A stretch of DNA of 64,000 nucleotides from Lentisphaerota bacterium (GTDB taxonomy: Bacteria; Verrucomicrobiota; Lentisphaeria; Victivallales; Victivallaceae), in the NCBI GenBank assembly GCA_017134815.1, contig CP071032.1, positions 2,600,001 to 2,664,000 on the forward strand. Direction: 5' to 3'. This document shows positions 23,452 to 33,350 of the stretch, in pieces. The position numbers and the translations under genes are program-made. Positions within the stretch are counted from its first letter, which is position 1, and the number at the start of each line of letters is the position of its first letter. The notes beneath the pieces were generated by a model that had not been told where the DNA came from, ran no database searches, and was given only the letters and a program-made list of their open reading frames with translations.

Positions 23452-23871
23452 TTAGTTGCTGACTGGTACTACTTCTATTGTTAACACGTTAAAATCATCG
23501 AGCCTGTGATATGAGATATTGCTTGCCATGCTGCGTGTCAGGTGTATTCCCATTCCGCCAATTTTCCGGTGTGAAATATCTGATGTCACATCGGCAGGAG
23601 CGGCCTGCAGGGGGTTGAATTCATGACCGTCATCGAGCAGCTGCAGCCTGGCCAGTTCAGGGTTCAATTCAAGATTGACTTCGATTTCATGCTCCTCATT
23701 ATCGTCATACCCATATTTGATGATATTAGTCCCCATTTCTTCAAGACACAGCGCAACCGTGTATGCAGATTCCTTCGGAAAATCGTTTTCAGACATAAAA
23801 GCATTAGCTTCCATGCAGGCGTTTTCCAGTTCTGAAAAGTTATTCATTATTTTAAATTTGCATCTTTTCAC
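23452..23871 (-). CDS. RsbW/SpoIIAB-like ATP-binding anti-sigma kinase
   Basis: The 139-aa HATPase_c_2 domain protein has the N-box in CLEEMGTNIIKYGYDD, a G1-type LLDDGHEFNP and a G2-like GGMGIHLTRSM. These proteins phosphorylate STAS antagonists and bind a sigma factor or effector. It lies between two STAS genes on the same strand, 20 bases after the upstream one. The first seven residues before MNNFSELE are poorly conserved-looking, so an internal ATG at about residue 9 is a possible start. Confidence 0.87.
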   Translation of the reverse strand: MKRCKFKIMNNFSELENACMEANAFMSENDFPKESAYTVALCLEEMGTNIIKYGYDDNEEHEIEVNLELNPELARLQLLDDGHEFNPLQAAPADVTSDISHRKIGGMGIHLTRSMASNISYHRLDDFNVLTIEVVPVSN

Positions 23872-23890
23872 CGGTGCACCAAATAAGAAA

Positions 23891-24229
23891 TTAACTTTGT
23901 ACCTTCTTCAATGCGGCGTCCAAATCATCAACAATTGGAATAATAGTATCAAGGCCGGCAATATTAAGTACAGATGCAATTGAGTCCTGCGGGTTAAGCA
24001 GAACCATCTTGAAACCTCCCGAATCAAGTCTCTTGGCGGAGCTCAGCAGCATCCGCAGTCCCAGTGACGCAATAAATGAAACATCAGACATATCTATAAT
24101 CACTGATTTATCAGTTGCTGTCATTCTGGTGAATTCCATTTCTATTTCCTGGACCCCTGCAATATCGAGGCTGCCTGAAAAAGAAATGACGTTAGCGAAC
24201 GGGGTGGTTTCAAGAAGTCTAAGATCCAT
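23891..24229 (-). CDS. STAS-domain anti-sigma factor antagonist
   Basis: This is a second 112-aa single-domain STAS protein. The phospho-acceptor serine is in SFIASLGLRMLL, with GSLDIAGVQEIE earlier. It is the first gene of the three-gene switch (STAS, RsbW-like, STAS). The two STAS copies differ throughout, so they may respond to different phosphatases or compete for the same kinase. Confidence 0.88.
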   Translation of the reverse strand: MDLRLLETTPFANVISFSGSLDIAGVQEIEMEFTRMTATDKSVIIDMSDVSFIASLGLRMLLSSAKRLDSGGFKMVLLNPQDSIASVLNIAGLDTIIPIVDDLDAALKKVQS

Positions 24230-24326
24230 TTAATATCTCCTGCCATCTTTTTTAGTACGTACAAATATAATGTATGGTTTTTAAACTTTCAACATTCAAA
24301 TCAAGTATTTTTAGAGATGAAAGCCT

Positions 24327-24857
24327 TTAATCTTCAACATATGCAATAAACGGGAGATTCCGATCGAATTCATCGCGGTCAAGCCCGTATCCATAAACAA
24401 AAAGGTCTTCAATTTCAAAGCCGGCCCAGTCTACAGTTACCTCTTCTTCCCGCTTAGTAATTTTTTTATCGAGCAGAACACATATTTTCACTGATTCTGG
24501 ACTCTGTCGTTTAAGCCATGATGCAACCCCGTGCAGAGTCAGTCCGGTATCCAGTATGTCGTCAACAACAAGAATATTTCTGCCGGAAATACCAAGTTTG
24601 GGCTTGGACCTGAAAGAAAGTTCACCGGTGCTGCGTCGTCCCTTGTAGGATGCAACTCCGAGGGTATCAAGCCGGACGGGGCATTTTATTTGACGAATAA
24701 GGTCGGCGGCAAATACTAACGCGCCGTTGGTAAGGGCCAGAATGGTAATTGGCTCATCTCCATAGGATTCAGTGATCTGTTTACCGATCTCCTTTAAGCG
24801 TTCAGCTATGCCCGACTCGCTTATTAGAATTTTATGGTCGGTTTCAGAATAACTCAT
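24327..24857 (-). CDS. hpt: Hypoxanthine phosphoribosyltransferase
   Basis: The 176-aa enzyme converts hypoxanthine (and usually guanine) with PRPP to the nucleotide in purine salvage. The PRPP loop is ILVVDDILDTGLTL. The early PPi loop is LTNGALVFAADL, the flexible loop includes ASYKGRRSTGE, and VDWAGFEIEDLFVYGYGLD is the purine-binding end. Its start overlaps the stop of the upstream lipoprotein gene (24854-24857), an odd partnership that suggests transcriptional convenience rather than shared function. Confidence 0.93.
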   Translation of the reverse strand: MSYSETDHKILISESGIAERLKEIGKQITESYGDEPITILALTNGALVFAADLIRQIKCPVRLDTLGVASYKGRRSTGELSFRSKPKLGISGRNILVVDDILDTGLTLHGVASWLKRQSPESVKICVLLDKKITKREEEVTVDWAGFEIEDLFVYGYGLDRDEFDRNLPFIAYVED

Positions 24858-25522
24858 TTTGTTTTCCTTGTTTTTTCTGCTTTTGGAACGGGAATTTCTG
24901 CGTTTCTCTGTTGGTTGTTGTGGCCGTTACTCAAAATTTCCTTTTTGCGTAATTCGACAAGATCCTGACTGATCTTGGCCGCCAGTTGTGCCGCACATTT
25001 TGACATGGCATCAGCAAAGCCGGAAGGATTCTCCTGCTCAATAGGTGCTGTGAAAACCAGTGAATTTTGCGACAGGAATTTATCGGCTCCCATCAGTTTA
25101 CGATCAACATTGTAAGTTACCCCAAGCGAAGCTTTACTCTCCCTGAGGTCAATTTTAAACATATAAATAGTACCGCTGACGATAAATTCAATTCTGGGTT
25201 TTTGATCATATTTATTCTGTCTGAAAGCAGCCTGGCAATACCGGGTAATCAGGAAACCGGGAGGCTGCACCCATTTATTGTAATCATCTATCAGAATGCG
25301 GTTGTTTTTATCCCGGTAAACCATTTTATATTTTACCGGTTCAGTGGTACTGAAAAGCATAAATTTTACAAAGACGTTTGCAGGGGCAGTTTGTACAGGA
25401 TTGCCGAGATCGTAATATTGAACCTCACTGTACGGCTGATTCCCGAACAGGCAGCCGGTAAACAGCGGCAGCAGGCTCAGCACAAATAATGGTATTGTGC
25501 ATTTAAGCAAATACTTTTTCAT
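24854..25522 (-). CDS. ABC-type transport auxiliary lipoprotein (PqiC-like)
   Basis: The 222-aa product has a lipoprotein signal with lipobox FTGC (Cys24). The mature part opens with YYDLGNP, typical of the ABC_trans_aux family (PqiC/YmbA and Mla-type accessory lipoproteins). These proteins work with MCE transporters in lipid traffic between membranes. The C-terminal 40 residues are basic and Gln/Asn-rich. No MCE or ABC genes are adjacent. It is followed by hpt with a 4-base overlap and preceded by a LysM lipoprotein gene. Confidence 0.75.
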   Translation of the reverse strand: MKKYLLKCTIPLFVLSLLPLFTGCLFGNQPYSEVQYYDLGNPVQTAPANVFVKFMLFSTTEPVKYKMVYRDKNNRILIDDYNKWVQPPGFLITRYCQAAFRQNKYDQKPRIEFIVSGTIYMFKIDLRESKASLGVTYNVDRKLMGADKFLSQNSLVFTAPIEQENPSGFADAMSKCAAQLAAKISQDLVELRKKEILSNGHNNQQRNAEIPVPKAEKTRKTK

Positions 25523-25540
25523 CAGGATTACTCCGTGTGA

Positions 25541-26722
25541 TTATTTTTTGAGTGGCGGAATTGTTAAGACCTGTCCAGGCCGCAAACTAAACTCTGTCTG
25601 CAAAATATTCCTGTTTGCGTCAAAAATCAATTTATAAAGTCGAGAAGTACCATAAAAACGCCGGGAAATTCCAGTAAGGGTATCTCCATGTTTAACTGTA
25701 TATTTGACCGCATGGGTTAAAGCCGGCGGCTTGGGCTTCTGTGAGTTACTGGTTTTTGCAGAACTTGGAGGTTGAGTTTTAACTTCTTTTTCAGAGATTT
25801 TTTTCTCTGCAGGCTGTTCAGGTGTTTCAAGTTGTGTCGACCCATCAAGCATGGGTTTTTCCATACTTAAAGGTTCTGCAATTGACTTAGTAGGTCTATA
25901 TTCAGTATCAGAGTCTTCATTGCGTTCATAGAACATGCGCCTGAGATTTTCAAAATCAAGTTTGAGGTTCTGCAATTCCTTTTCCTTTTCAAGCAGTTGA
26001 TCCTTGAGTGTATTTCTTGATTCGATTAGGTGCTTTATCTCCTCTTCGGTATTTTTTGTGGAAAGTGCTTTCTGGGAAGCTGCCAGCTCTTCTTTAGCGG
26101 CCTTCAATTCAATATTCTGATCAATTATTTGCTGTTGCTGTTTTTTTAATTTTTCCCGCTGGATTTCAAAGTCGGCCTGAATCCGATCCTTTTCTGTCTG
26201 GAGCCTTGAGCTGTTTTCAGTTATCTCCTTAATGTGTTTTTTCAGCTGTGAAACATAGCGCATCAACAGTTCACTGCGTTTGTCGTAGCGTTTCTGTTTT
26301 TCCAGGGCTGCATCAAGCTCTGTTTTTAATTTCTTTACATCGTCAGGATCATTCAACTTATCTCTGGTTTGCCGGTAGAACTTCATCAAGGCGGCTTTCT
26401 GCCATTTTTTAACATTGGCCGCTTCAGGAGAACTTGGTGCGTATTTCAGGAACTGCCCGTAGTGGTAGTAAGCCAGCAAAGGCTGCTTGAGCTGTTCATC
26501 ATATAACCCGGCCAGCCGCAAATGGGTTTTAGGAGAATCATACCTGACCTGCAGCAGTTTGTTATAGCATTCTGCAGCCAGGTTGAAGTCACCGTTATCT
26601 TTGGCATTGGCCGCTTTTTTGAAAAGCGGATGCTGGGTCTCATCGCCGTTCTGAAGACCGCAGCCTCCAACCAGCAATGCAAAAGCTACAAGTATGGCAC
26701 TCGTGGTATGTTTGAATTTCAA
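25541..26722 (-). CDS. Coiled-coil lipoprotein with C-terminal LysM domain
   Basis: I chose the TTG at 26722 because AGAGGA lies six bases upstream and the product starts with a compact lipoprotein signal ending in VGGC. A longer ATG start would overlap rsmE. The mature protein has a TPR-like N-terminal part (AANAKDNGDFNLAAECYNKL) and a long Glu/Lys/Gln coiled coil over about residues 110-270. A Pro/Ser/Lys linker and a C-terminal LysM domain (YTVKHGDTLTGISRRFYG) follow. LysM binds peptidoglycan, so this probably links the outer membrane to the cell wall. It is the gene right after rsmE. Confidence 0.82.
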   Translation of the reverse strand: MKFKHTTSAILVAFALLVGGCGLQNGDETQHPLFKKAANAKDNGDFNLAAECYNKLLQVRYDSPKTHLRLAGLYDEQLKQPLLAYYHYGQFLKYAPSSPEAANVKKWQKAALMKFYRQTRDKLNDPDDVKKLKTELDAALEKQKRYDKRSELLMRYVSQLKKHIKEITENSSRLQTEKDRIQADFEIQREKLKKQQQQIIDQNIELKAAKEELAASQKALSTKNTEEEIKHLIESRNTLKDQLLEKEKELQNLKLDFENLRRMFYERNEDSDTEYRPTKSIAEPLSMEKPMLDGSTQLETPEQPAEKKISEKEVKTQPPSSAKTSNSQKPKPPALTHAVKYTVKHGDTLTGISRRFYGTSRLYKLIFDANRNILQTEFSLRPGQVLTIPPLKK

Positions 26723-26724
26723 TT

Positions 26725-27420
26725 TTAATCCTCTCTGTTGCTCAGGAAGTTCAAAAGCGTTACCCCGCAAACCGCAGCGGTTTCGACTCTAAGCACGTAA
26801 GAGCCAAGACGCAGTGGTGTTATTCCGGCATCAAGCATTTGTTCTTCTTCGTTTTCGGTAAATCCACCTTCCGGCCCGACGATCCAGCCGATTCTGTTCG
26901 AAATATTTTCCGGAGAAGGATGCGTTCCTTTGACAGCGCCAAAATACGCGGATATGCTGTTCTTTTTTATAAAGTCCACAGCAGCAGGGAATTTAACCGG
27001 AGTGTTTATTTCCGGTAAAAACGGATTGCCTGACTGCTTGCAGCCTTCCTGAAGCAAAGTCAGCCAGCGTTCGCTAACTTTTTCAGGAGCGGATACTGAA
27101 CGCTGGGTAATCATTGGGTGGATATTGGTGATTCCAACTTCAGAACACTGTCTCAGCAACTGATCCATTTTCTGACGCTTCGGCGGTGCCAGAAACAGGT
27201 GCAGCTCATTACGAGGCCGCTGCTGCCGGTTTACAGACAATATTATCAGGTTTTTTGCAGTGCTAATCTCAGCTAAGATCACACTGCCTTTGCCGTCAAG
27301 CAATTTAACCTGTTCTCCAGGGGCGGCACGCAGAGTTTTGAACAGATGTTTTCGTTCAGTTGACTCTAACTCTGCCTCATCTCCCGGACTGCCGGTATTT
27401 TTACAAAAGAAACAATGCAT
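26725..27420 (-). CDS. rsmE: 16S rRNA (uracil-1498-N3)-methyltransferase RsmE
   Basis: The 231-aa SPOUT methyltransferase shows HLFLAPPKRQKMDQLLRQCSEVG, the TQRS block and WIVGPEGGFTENE followed by LRLGSYVLRVETA, the trefoil-knot SAM site. It has the N-terminal PUA-like region (LFKTLRAAPGEQVKLLDG). It modifies 16S rRNA in the assembled 30S subunit. It is likely the first gene of the run rsmE, LysM lipoprotein, auxiliary lipoprotein, hpt. Confidence 0.95.
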   Translation of the reverse strand: MHCFFCKNTGSPGDEAELESTERKHLFKTLRAAPGEQVKLLDGKGSVILAEISTAKNLIILSVNRQQRPRNELHLFLAPPKRQKMDQLLRQCSEVGITNIHPMITQRSVSAPEKVSERWLTLLQEGCKQSGNPFLPEINTPVKFPAAVDFIKKNSISAYFGAVKGTHPSPENISNRIGWIVGPEGGFTENEEEQMLDAGITPLRLGSYVLRVETAAVCGVTLLNFLSNRED

Positions 27421-27664
27421 ATGCGCCTGATGTGGCTATTAATCTCCTGGTGGCATAAGTGCCTTTTTATTAACTGTTTATGCGTGATTGTCGCGCTGGT
27501 TTTGAAAAATATTAATTACTTTATATGACAACGCTTAAAATATCACTTAACAGTTGCGCATTCAATGCCAGAAAGACAATTAGCAGCACCTTAGTTGCAT
27601 TTAAAAAATGACTCAGGTTAAGCCTGTCGCAAAAAAATTGGATCAGCCCTTTTGGGGAACTGAT

Positions 27665-28123
27665 TCAAAAGTCCAGTTTTAAAGTGTCTTTTATGGTCTT
27701 CAACAATAAAATGGTGCGGGTTTGGGTGGCGCCCAGTTCTCCCATCTTGCGAATGAGCTCACTGTGGCTTTCCGGGTCTCTGGTGCGGACTTTTGCCAGA
27801 TAAAAGCTGTCACCGGCAAAAAAGGAGATCTCCTGAACTTCCGGCAGGTCAGAAATTTTCTTGCCGATATTGAGAGAACCTGGTTTTTCATCGGTATCAA
27901 TTTCAACAAGACTGGTCATTCCAAGGTCAAGTTTTGCCGGATTTAACCGGGTTTCATACCCCATAATGACACCTTCTGTTTCAAGAGTGCGAATCCTTTT
28001 TAAGACGGCAGATGGCGCAAGTTCAACTTGACGGGCTATTTCTGCGTTTGAGATGCGCGCGTTGTCCTGCAGGAGATGCAGTATCTTTTTATCTGTTTCA
28101 TCCAACATCATATTTCCATCCAT
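27665..28123 (-). CDS. Lrp/AsnC-family transcriptional regulator
   Basis: The 152-aa protein has the N-terminal winged helix (LDETDKKILHLLQDNARISNAEIAR to LKRIRTLETEGVI) and a C-terminal RAM domain for ligand binding and oligomerisation. Lrp-type regulators respond to amino acids and control their metabolism; the target is not obvious because neighbouring genes are unrelated. The true start may be the MMLDET Met four codons downstream. The AT-rich upstream region is typical for autoregulation. Confidence 0.9.
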   Translation of the reverse strand: MDGNMMLDETDKKILHLLQDNARISNAEIARQVELAPSAVLKRIRTLETEGVIMGYETRLNPAKLDLGMTSLVEIDTDEKPGSLNIGKKISDLPEVQEISFFAGDSFYLAKVRTRDPESHSELIRKMGELGATQTRTILLLKTIKDTLKLDF

Positions 28124-28275
28124 TTATTTTTTAAACATTCAGGACGTTCCAGCAATGCTAAATTATAGAATAATTTTCTAATAAATCAACGTTTTAAGAA
28201 GATAATTCTTTTAAAAAACAAAATAATAGAACACTATCAGAACAATCGTTGCCTGAAACCTGAACTGGGCCGGCA

Positions 28276-30363
28276 TCAGAATTTTACTGAAGTATTGGCT
28301 CCCAGTCGCTCAAGGTCGCTTTGAGATATTTCCTGATAGCCGAAAGGTTCCATGCTGAATGCAGCTCTGCCGCCGGAAAGCTTGGGCAATGCAGAACTGA
28401 AACCAAACATTTCAGCCAGAGGGACTTCACAATGCAGCATTTTTCCTCCCGGAATATTCTCTATTCCGTGAATTATTGCCCGGCGAACCTGCAGGTAGCC
28501 GGTTATCTCACCGATTACTTCCTCAGGCGCGGTAATGTCAAGCTTCATCAGAGGCTCCAGCAGTTTTGTGCCGCTGCAGATAACCTTGTCAACTGCATCC
28601 AGTACCGCTCCGGCAACGGAACCATCAGTGGTTTTTTCCAATGAACCGCGCAATGCTTTGATTACTGCCTTGATATAAATCAGAGAATAGCCGGAATTAC
28701 CGCCGGTCCTTAACCCGCCGTCAAGCGTTTCTGCAGCACTCAGCAGCCAGGAGCCGGGCATGTCGCCTTTGGCAACTTCTGAAATCACTTCGATACCCTG
28801 CGGCATTTTTGCCGGTATAAAGTCAATATCCACCTCAGCATAAAGCTCGCTGTCTCCCACCATCTTATTGAAGATGCCGGTTACCGAGGCCGGACTGGTG
28901 ATGGTTTCGCGGAAAGCAACCCTGGGTTTGCCGTATCTGGCCTCTACATTGAACTCATTTTTAATACGATTGGTATTGATTTCAAGGTGCAGCTCGCCCA
29001 TGCCGGATAAAATCACCTGACCGGTGTTTTCATGGGTTTTCAGTGAAAGAGTCGGGTCTTCCCTGCAAATCATATCCAGGCTGGTTTGCAGCCGGTCCTT
29101 GTCTTTAGCTGATCTCGGTTCAATAGCAATTGAAATAACCGGTTCCGGAAAATCTATTTTCTCAAGCATAACCTGTCGATGCCTGGAGCAGATAGTATCG
29201 CCCGTAAAAGTGTTTGCCGGGCCGATTACCCCGATAATATCCCCAGGACCTGCTTCTTCAATTGCTTCTATGCTTTTGGCATAAAGCCGCAACATACGTT
29301 TGATACGAACCTTTTCCCCGGTTCTGGTATTTATCAGAGTGTCATTAAGTTTTAATTTCCCTGAATAGGTACGTAAATACAACAGATCCGCGCTGCCGCC
29401 TGCTACAAGTTTAAACACCAGACCGCAAAAATGCGGGTCATTTACTGTAATATCCTCAGCTTGTTCATTTTTGACGTTCAGTGCCGGGTACTTGAAGCGT
29501 TCTTCAGGACTTGGAAGATAGTCGAGGATAGCGTTTAAAACCGGTTGAACACCAATGTTTTTCTTGGCCGACCCCAGAAATACCGGGCAGAGCTCGTTGG
29601 CTCCTACCAGACGGCGAATCTCTCTTTTCATAAGTTTAAGCGGTATTTCCTGTTCTTCCAGATATAATTCTGCAATCTCATCTGATAATTCAGCAATATC
29701 CGTGAGTAAATGATCACGAGCAGCCTCAGCTTCCGGCAGCAGTTCCTCCGGAATAGTGCCTGTAGTGAATATTTCACCTTCCTCACCTTCAAATTTCAGC
29801 AGTTTCATTTCAAGCAGGTCAATCACTCCTTCAAAGCCGGACTCTATGCCCACAGGTATCTGAAACGCGGATATTTTCAGCTGGGTAAATTTATTTCGCA
29901 TTTCATCGAGAGTACGGGAAAACGATGCTCCCATACGGTCAAGCTTATTAATAAAGGCGAGCTTTGGGACATTGTAATGGTCAGACTGGCGCCATACTTT
30001 CTCACTTTGAGCCTCAACACCTTCAACACCGCTGAAAATTACCACGGCGCCGTCAGTAACCCGGAGTGAGCGTTCCACCTCAGCTGTAAAGTCAATATGT
30101 CCTGGAGTATCAATTAAGTGAATTAAACTATTGCGTCCTTCACTGGCCCAGTTAAAAGAAGCAGCGGCTGCCACAATAGTAATTCCGCGGTTACGTTCCT
30201 CATCAAGATAATCCATGACAGTATTGCCGCTGTCAATATTTCCAAGGCGGTGGGTTTTTCCGGAATAGTAGAGGAATCTTTCAGTCAGGGTAGTCTTTCC
30301 GGCATCAATATGCGCTATGATGCCAATATTTCTGATTGATTTTAAATCAATTTCTTGAGCCAT
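28276..30363 (-). CDS. Elongation factor G paralogue (EF-G2 type)
   Basis: The 695-aa translational GTPase has HIDAGKTTLTER (P-loop), RGITIV, DTPGHIDF and NKLDRMG, plus the EF-G C-terminal domains. The switch I sequence reads GITIVAAAASFNW, as in the EF-G2 class rather than the standard ITSAATT. The gene stands outside any ribosomal protein operon. EF-G2 proteins may handle translocation or recycling under special conditions; a second, canonical fusA is expected elsewhere. All GTPase residues are intact. Confidence 0.88.
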   Translation of the reverse strand: MAQEIDLKSIRNIGIIAHIDAGKTTLTERFLYYSGKTHRLGNIDSGNTVMDYLDEERNRGITIVAAAASFNWASEGRNSLIHLIDTPGHIDFTAEVERSLRVTDGAVVIFSGVEGVEAQSEKVWRQSDHYNVPKLAFINKLDRMGASFSRTLDEMRNKFTQLKISAFQIPVGIESGFEGVIDLLEMKLLKFEGEEGEIFTTGTIPEELLPEAEAARDHLLTDIAELSDEIAELYLEEQEIPLKLMKREIRRLVGANELCPVFLGSAKKNIGVQPVLNAILDYLPSPEERFKYPALNVKNEQAEDITVNDPHFCGLVFKLVAGGSADLLYLRTYSGKLKLNDTLINTRTGEKVRIKRMLRLYAKSIEAIEEAGPGDIIGVIGPANTFTGDTICSRHRQVMLEKIDFPEPVISIAIEPRSAKDKDRLQTSLDMICREDPTLSLKTHENTGQVILSGMGELHLEINTNRIKNEFNVEARYGKPRVAFRETITSPASVTGIFNKMVGDSELYAEVDIDFIPAKMPQGIEVISEVAKGDMPGSWLLSAAETLDGGLRTGGNSGYSLIYIKAVIKALRGSLEKTTDGSVAGAVLDAVDKVICSGTKLLEPLMKLDITAPEEVIGEITGYLQVRRAIIHGIENIPGGKMLHCEVPLAEMFGFSSALPKLSGGRAAFSMEPFGYQEISQSDLERLGANTSVKF

Positions 30364-30499
30364 ACTGATTTTCTCCGCGGATTTTGAACATTAAAAAATA
30401 TTAAAAATGCCAGGTTAATTGTTATATTGTTTAAAATATAAGATCAAAAATACGGCACGCAATAAAAAAACTGTTCAATGCGTAAAAAAAACAGTAAAG

Positions 30500-31087
30500 T
30501 TATTTCTTCCAGAAGAAAAGGAGTTCCCACCAGCGCTTCTTATTTCTTTTTCTGACGGCTTTTCTGGCCGGCTTAGTCTGGTTTTTTCCAAATTTTTCAA
30601 GCGTCTCGCTGGGGGTTTCAATTTCGTTTTTATCGACTTGAAGAGCAGGGGGGCTGACTTCAACTGTCGAGAATGAAAATGAATCCTCTATCGAAGGCAT
30701 CATCCCGATACTTGACCGTGACAGCTTAACAGTATTAGTCACTCCTGATGCCGGCTTTCTGTCGGCTGAAGTTTCCAGGTTTGGCACCTGTGGTTCTTCT
30801 GGCTGGAGCTGCTCAGACCTTTCCGTACTATTCTGTACGGCTGGATTAAAGTCTTCCTGACTTTCCTGTTTTGCATCTTGGTCAGCCTGATGTTCTTCCC
30901 GAACCTGCTCTTCCTCCACATAAGGTGTAGTGGCGTAAATCTGCCCCTCCATCCCCTCCATCGGGTAAGGCACCATAAAGACAGCTTCGCAGATAGCGCA
31001 TTCAACCAGTTGACCGGACATTTCCGGTTCCACCTCGTATACGGCCTGACAGTTGAAGCACTGTACCTGCATAATATTGTCTGACAT
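30500..31087 (-). CDS. Zinc-ribbon protein with acidic disordered region and basic C-terminus
   Basis: The 195-aa protein begins with a MJ0042-like zinc ribbon (CFNCQAVYEV then CAICEAVF), with no signal peptide. Residues 55-130 are Glu/Gln-rich and probably disordered. The end is strongly basic (KPARKAVRKRNKKRWW) and closes in a Trp/Phe-rich stretch that could touch a membrane. This pattern of ribbon, linker and C-terminal hydrophobic patch occurs in poorly studied proteins of delta-proteobacteria and PVC bacteria. Function is unknown. Confidence 0.72.
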   Translation of the reverse strand: MSDNIMQVQCFNCQAVYEVEPEMSGQLVECAICEAVFMVPYPMEGMEGQIYATTPYVEEEQVREEHQADQDAKQESQEDFNPAVQNSTERSEQLQPEEPQVPNLETSADRKPASGVTNTVKLSRSSIGMMPSIEDSFSFSTVEVSPPALQVDKNEIETPSETLEKFGKNQTKPARKAVRKRNKKRWWELLFFWKK

Positions 31088-31262
31088 AAATCCCCCATGC
31101 TGTCGGGTTGCCTGTTATGAATAATTAAAATATTGAACTATTTAACCTCGATAACCTAGCATGAATTATAAAATATATCAAATTTTTTACAACGTTTTTC
31201 CTTAGTGATTTGTGGAAAAAAGTATTATAAATTTTTAAAGATGTCAGTTATAAAGAAGCGGG

Positions 31263-33074
31263 TCAATATTCCAGTTTTTTGTTTTTCATTCTTTTTCTTT
31301 CAAGTTCAGTTAGATACAGCTTTCTAAGTCTGATGTTTTCCGGGGTGACTTCCACCAGTTCATCGTCCTCAATATACTCCAGAGCCTGTTCAAGGCTTAA
31401 CTTTCTGGGAGGAGCTATCTTCAGTCCACGGTCAGAGCCCGATGCCCTCATATTGGTCAGCTGTTTGGTTTTCTGCAAATTGACCACCAGATCGCTATCC
31501 TTGGCATGTTCACCGACAATCATACCCTCATAGGTATTTTCATTTGGCTCAATGAAGAAGATTCCGCGTTGCTGCAGCGCGTCAATCGCATAGGCCGCGG
31601 CTTTACCCTGGCTCATACTGACTAATGTCCCGACCAGACGATGTGGGATTTCACCTTTAAATGCGGCATAACGAAGAAAACGGTGCGACACTATGGCTTC
31701 GCCGGCACTGGCTGTCAAGGCCTTACTGCGCAGGCCGATTATACCGCGGGTCGGGATTTCAAATTCGATCAGCTGGCGCGGTCCTCTGGATTCCATATGG
31801 GTCATTTCCCCTTTTCGCAAGCCGACCAGCTCAATGATTTTTCCGGCAAATTCTTCAGGAACATCTACCGTTAAGGCTTCAATTGGCTCGCAACGACTGC
31901 CATCAATCTCCTTGAATATGACATGCGGCTTGCTGACGCCCAGTTCATAACCTTCCCGGCGCATGTTTTCAATCAGGATTGCCAGATGCAGGACACCGCG
32001 ACCGCTGACTTTAAAAGCTTCGCCATTCATTTCGCTGACATGCAGAGCCACATCTCTTTCCGCTTCACGAAACAGTCTTTCTCTGAGGTGCCGGCTTGAG
32101 ACAAATTTGCCTTCTTTACCGTAGAAAGGTGAATCGTTAACTCTGAAGAGCATGGATATAGTCGGCTCGTCAATCGCTATTGCCGGCATCTGTTCAGGAT
32201 GCTCAGGGTCGGTAATGGTGTCACTGATATCAATATCCTCAATGCCAACAATAGCGCATAAGTCGCCGCACTTTACAACTTCAGTCTCTTTTCTGTTGAG
32301 CCCCTCAAAGACAAAAAGCTTTTTGATTTGTGCCGGCTTGACAGTGCCGTCACGTTTTATTATGCTGAGCGGAGCATTGATGCTGAGGTCGCCGCGGTAA
32401 ACCCGTCCGATTCCGATACGGCCGACATATTCGGAATAGTCAAGGGTTGCTACCTGCGCCTGTACCGGTCCTTTGCGGTGCTCTGGACCAGGAATGTATT
32501 CAAGAATCGCGTCCATCAGAGGAAGGATTGAGTTTCTGTCGCCGCTATCCAGGTCTTTATCGGCCCAGCCGTCTTTACCACTGGCGTAAAGCAGAGGGAA
32601 CTCAAGCTGTTCTTCATCAGCGTCAAGTTCACAGAAAAGATCAAAAACTTTATCATGGATTACATCAGGACGAGCGTCAGGCTTGTCAATTTTGTTAATA
32701 ACCACAACCGGGCGCAGGCCAAGGCGCAGGGCTTTGTCCAGAACAAAACGGGTTTGTGGCATTGGTCCCTCCGCCGCGTCAACCAGCAGCAATACCCCGT
32801 CGGCCAGTTTCAGGACCCGTTCGACCTGACCGCCGAAGTCGCTGTGTCCCGGGGTGTCAATGATGTTAATTTTGGCGCCTTTGTATTCAACGCTGATGTT
32901 TTTTGACAGGATAGTTATGCCGCGTTCCCGCTCCAGGTCATTACTGTCCAGAAAGCATTCCTGTACGTCCTGATTGTCCCTGAAAATTTTGGCCTGTTTC
33001 AGAATTTCATCCACCAGTGTGGTTTTCCCGTGATCGACATGTGCTATTATAGCAATATTTCTAATTTGAGTCAT
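31263..33074 (-). CDS. typA: Ribosome-associated GTPase TypA/BipA
   Basis: The 603-aa protein has [34 protein letters not shown] and [10 protein letters not shown], then beta-barrel and EF-G-like domains and the BipA C-terminal domain ([13 protein letters not shown]-like ending). BipA assists 50S assembly and stress adaptation. It is a single-gene unit. Confidence 0.96.
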   Translation of the reverse strand: MTQIRNIAIIAHVDHGKTTLVDEILKQAKIFRDNQDVQECFLDSNDLERERGITILSKNISVEYKGAKINIIDTPGHSDFGGQVERVLKLADGVLLLVDAAEGPMPQTRFVLDKALRLGLRPVVVINKIDKPDARPDVIHDKVFDLFCELDADEEQLEFPLLYASGKDGWADKDLDSGDRNSILPLMDAILEYIPGPEHRKGPVQAQVATLDYSEYVGRIGIGRVYRGDLSINAPLSIIKRDGTVKPAQIKKLFVFEGLNRKETEVVKCGDLCAIVGIEDIDISDTITDPEHPEQMPAIAIDEPTISMLFRVNDSPFYGKEGKFVSSRHLRERLFREAERDVALHVSEMNGEAFKVSGRGVLHLAILIENMRREGYELGVSKPHVIFKEIDGSRCEPIEALTVDVPEEFAGKIIELVGLRKGEMTHMESRGPRQLIEFEIPTRGIIGLRSKALTASAGEAIVSHRFLRYAAFKGEIPHRLVGTLVSMSQGKAAAYAIDALQQRGIFFIEPNENTYEGMIVGEHAKDSDLVVNLQKTKQLTNMRASGSDRGLKIAPPRKLSLEQALEYIEDDELVEVTPENIRLRKLYLTELERKRMKNKKLEY

Positions 33075-33350
33075 ATGGTTCCTGAACTTTAAAGCCCTGA
33101 GGCGTTATAATTTATATCATAAAAAATATGTCAAAGCCGCCAGGTACGCCCTGACGGCAAAAATTCTGCATGAGCAGCAAAAACGTGTAATATAGCATAT
33201 TCTTTTGTAAATTCATGCTGATTAAGGAATTTTGATCAAAGAAACCTGATATTCAGGTGAAGAAGTATTTATGTAAGTGTGAGATAACCATAATCGCATG
33301 GCTATCTCACTTTTCTCGCAGCATTTCTGAGGCGGCTGAGTATAAGCCCT

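Noticed and set aside
33279-33310. Long hairpin between typA and the methyltransferase gene
   Set aside because: The stem GTGAGATA/TATCTCAC is good, but its T-rich side points to the plus strand, where no gene ends; role unclear, so not called a terminator.
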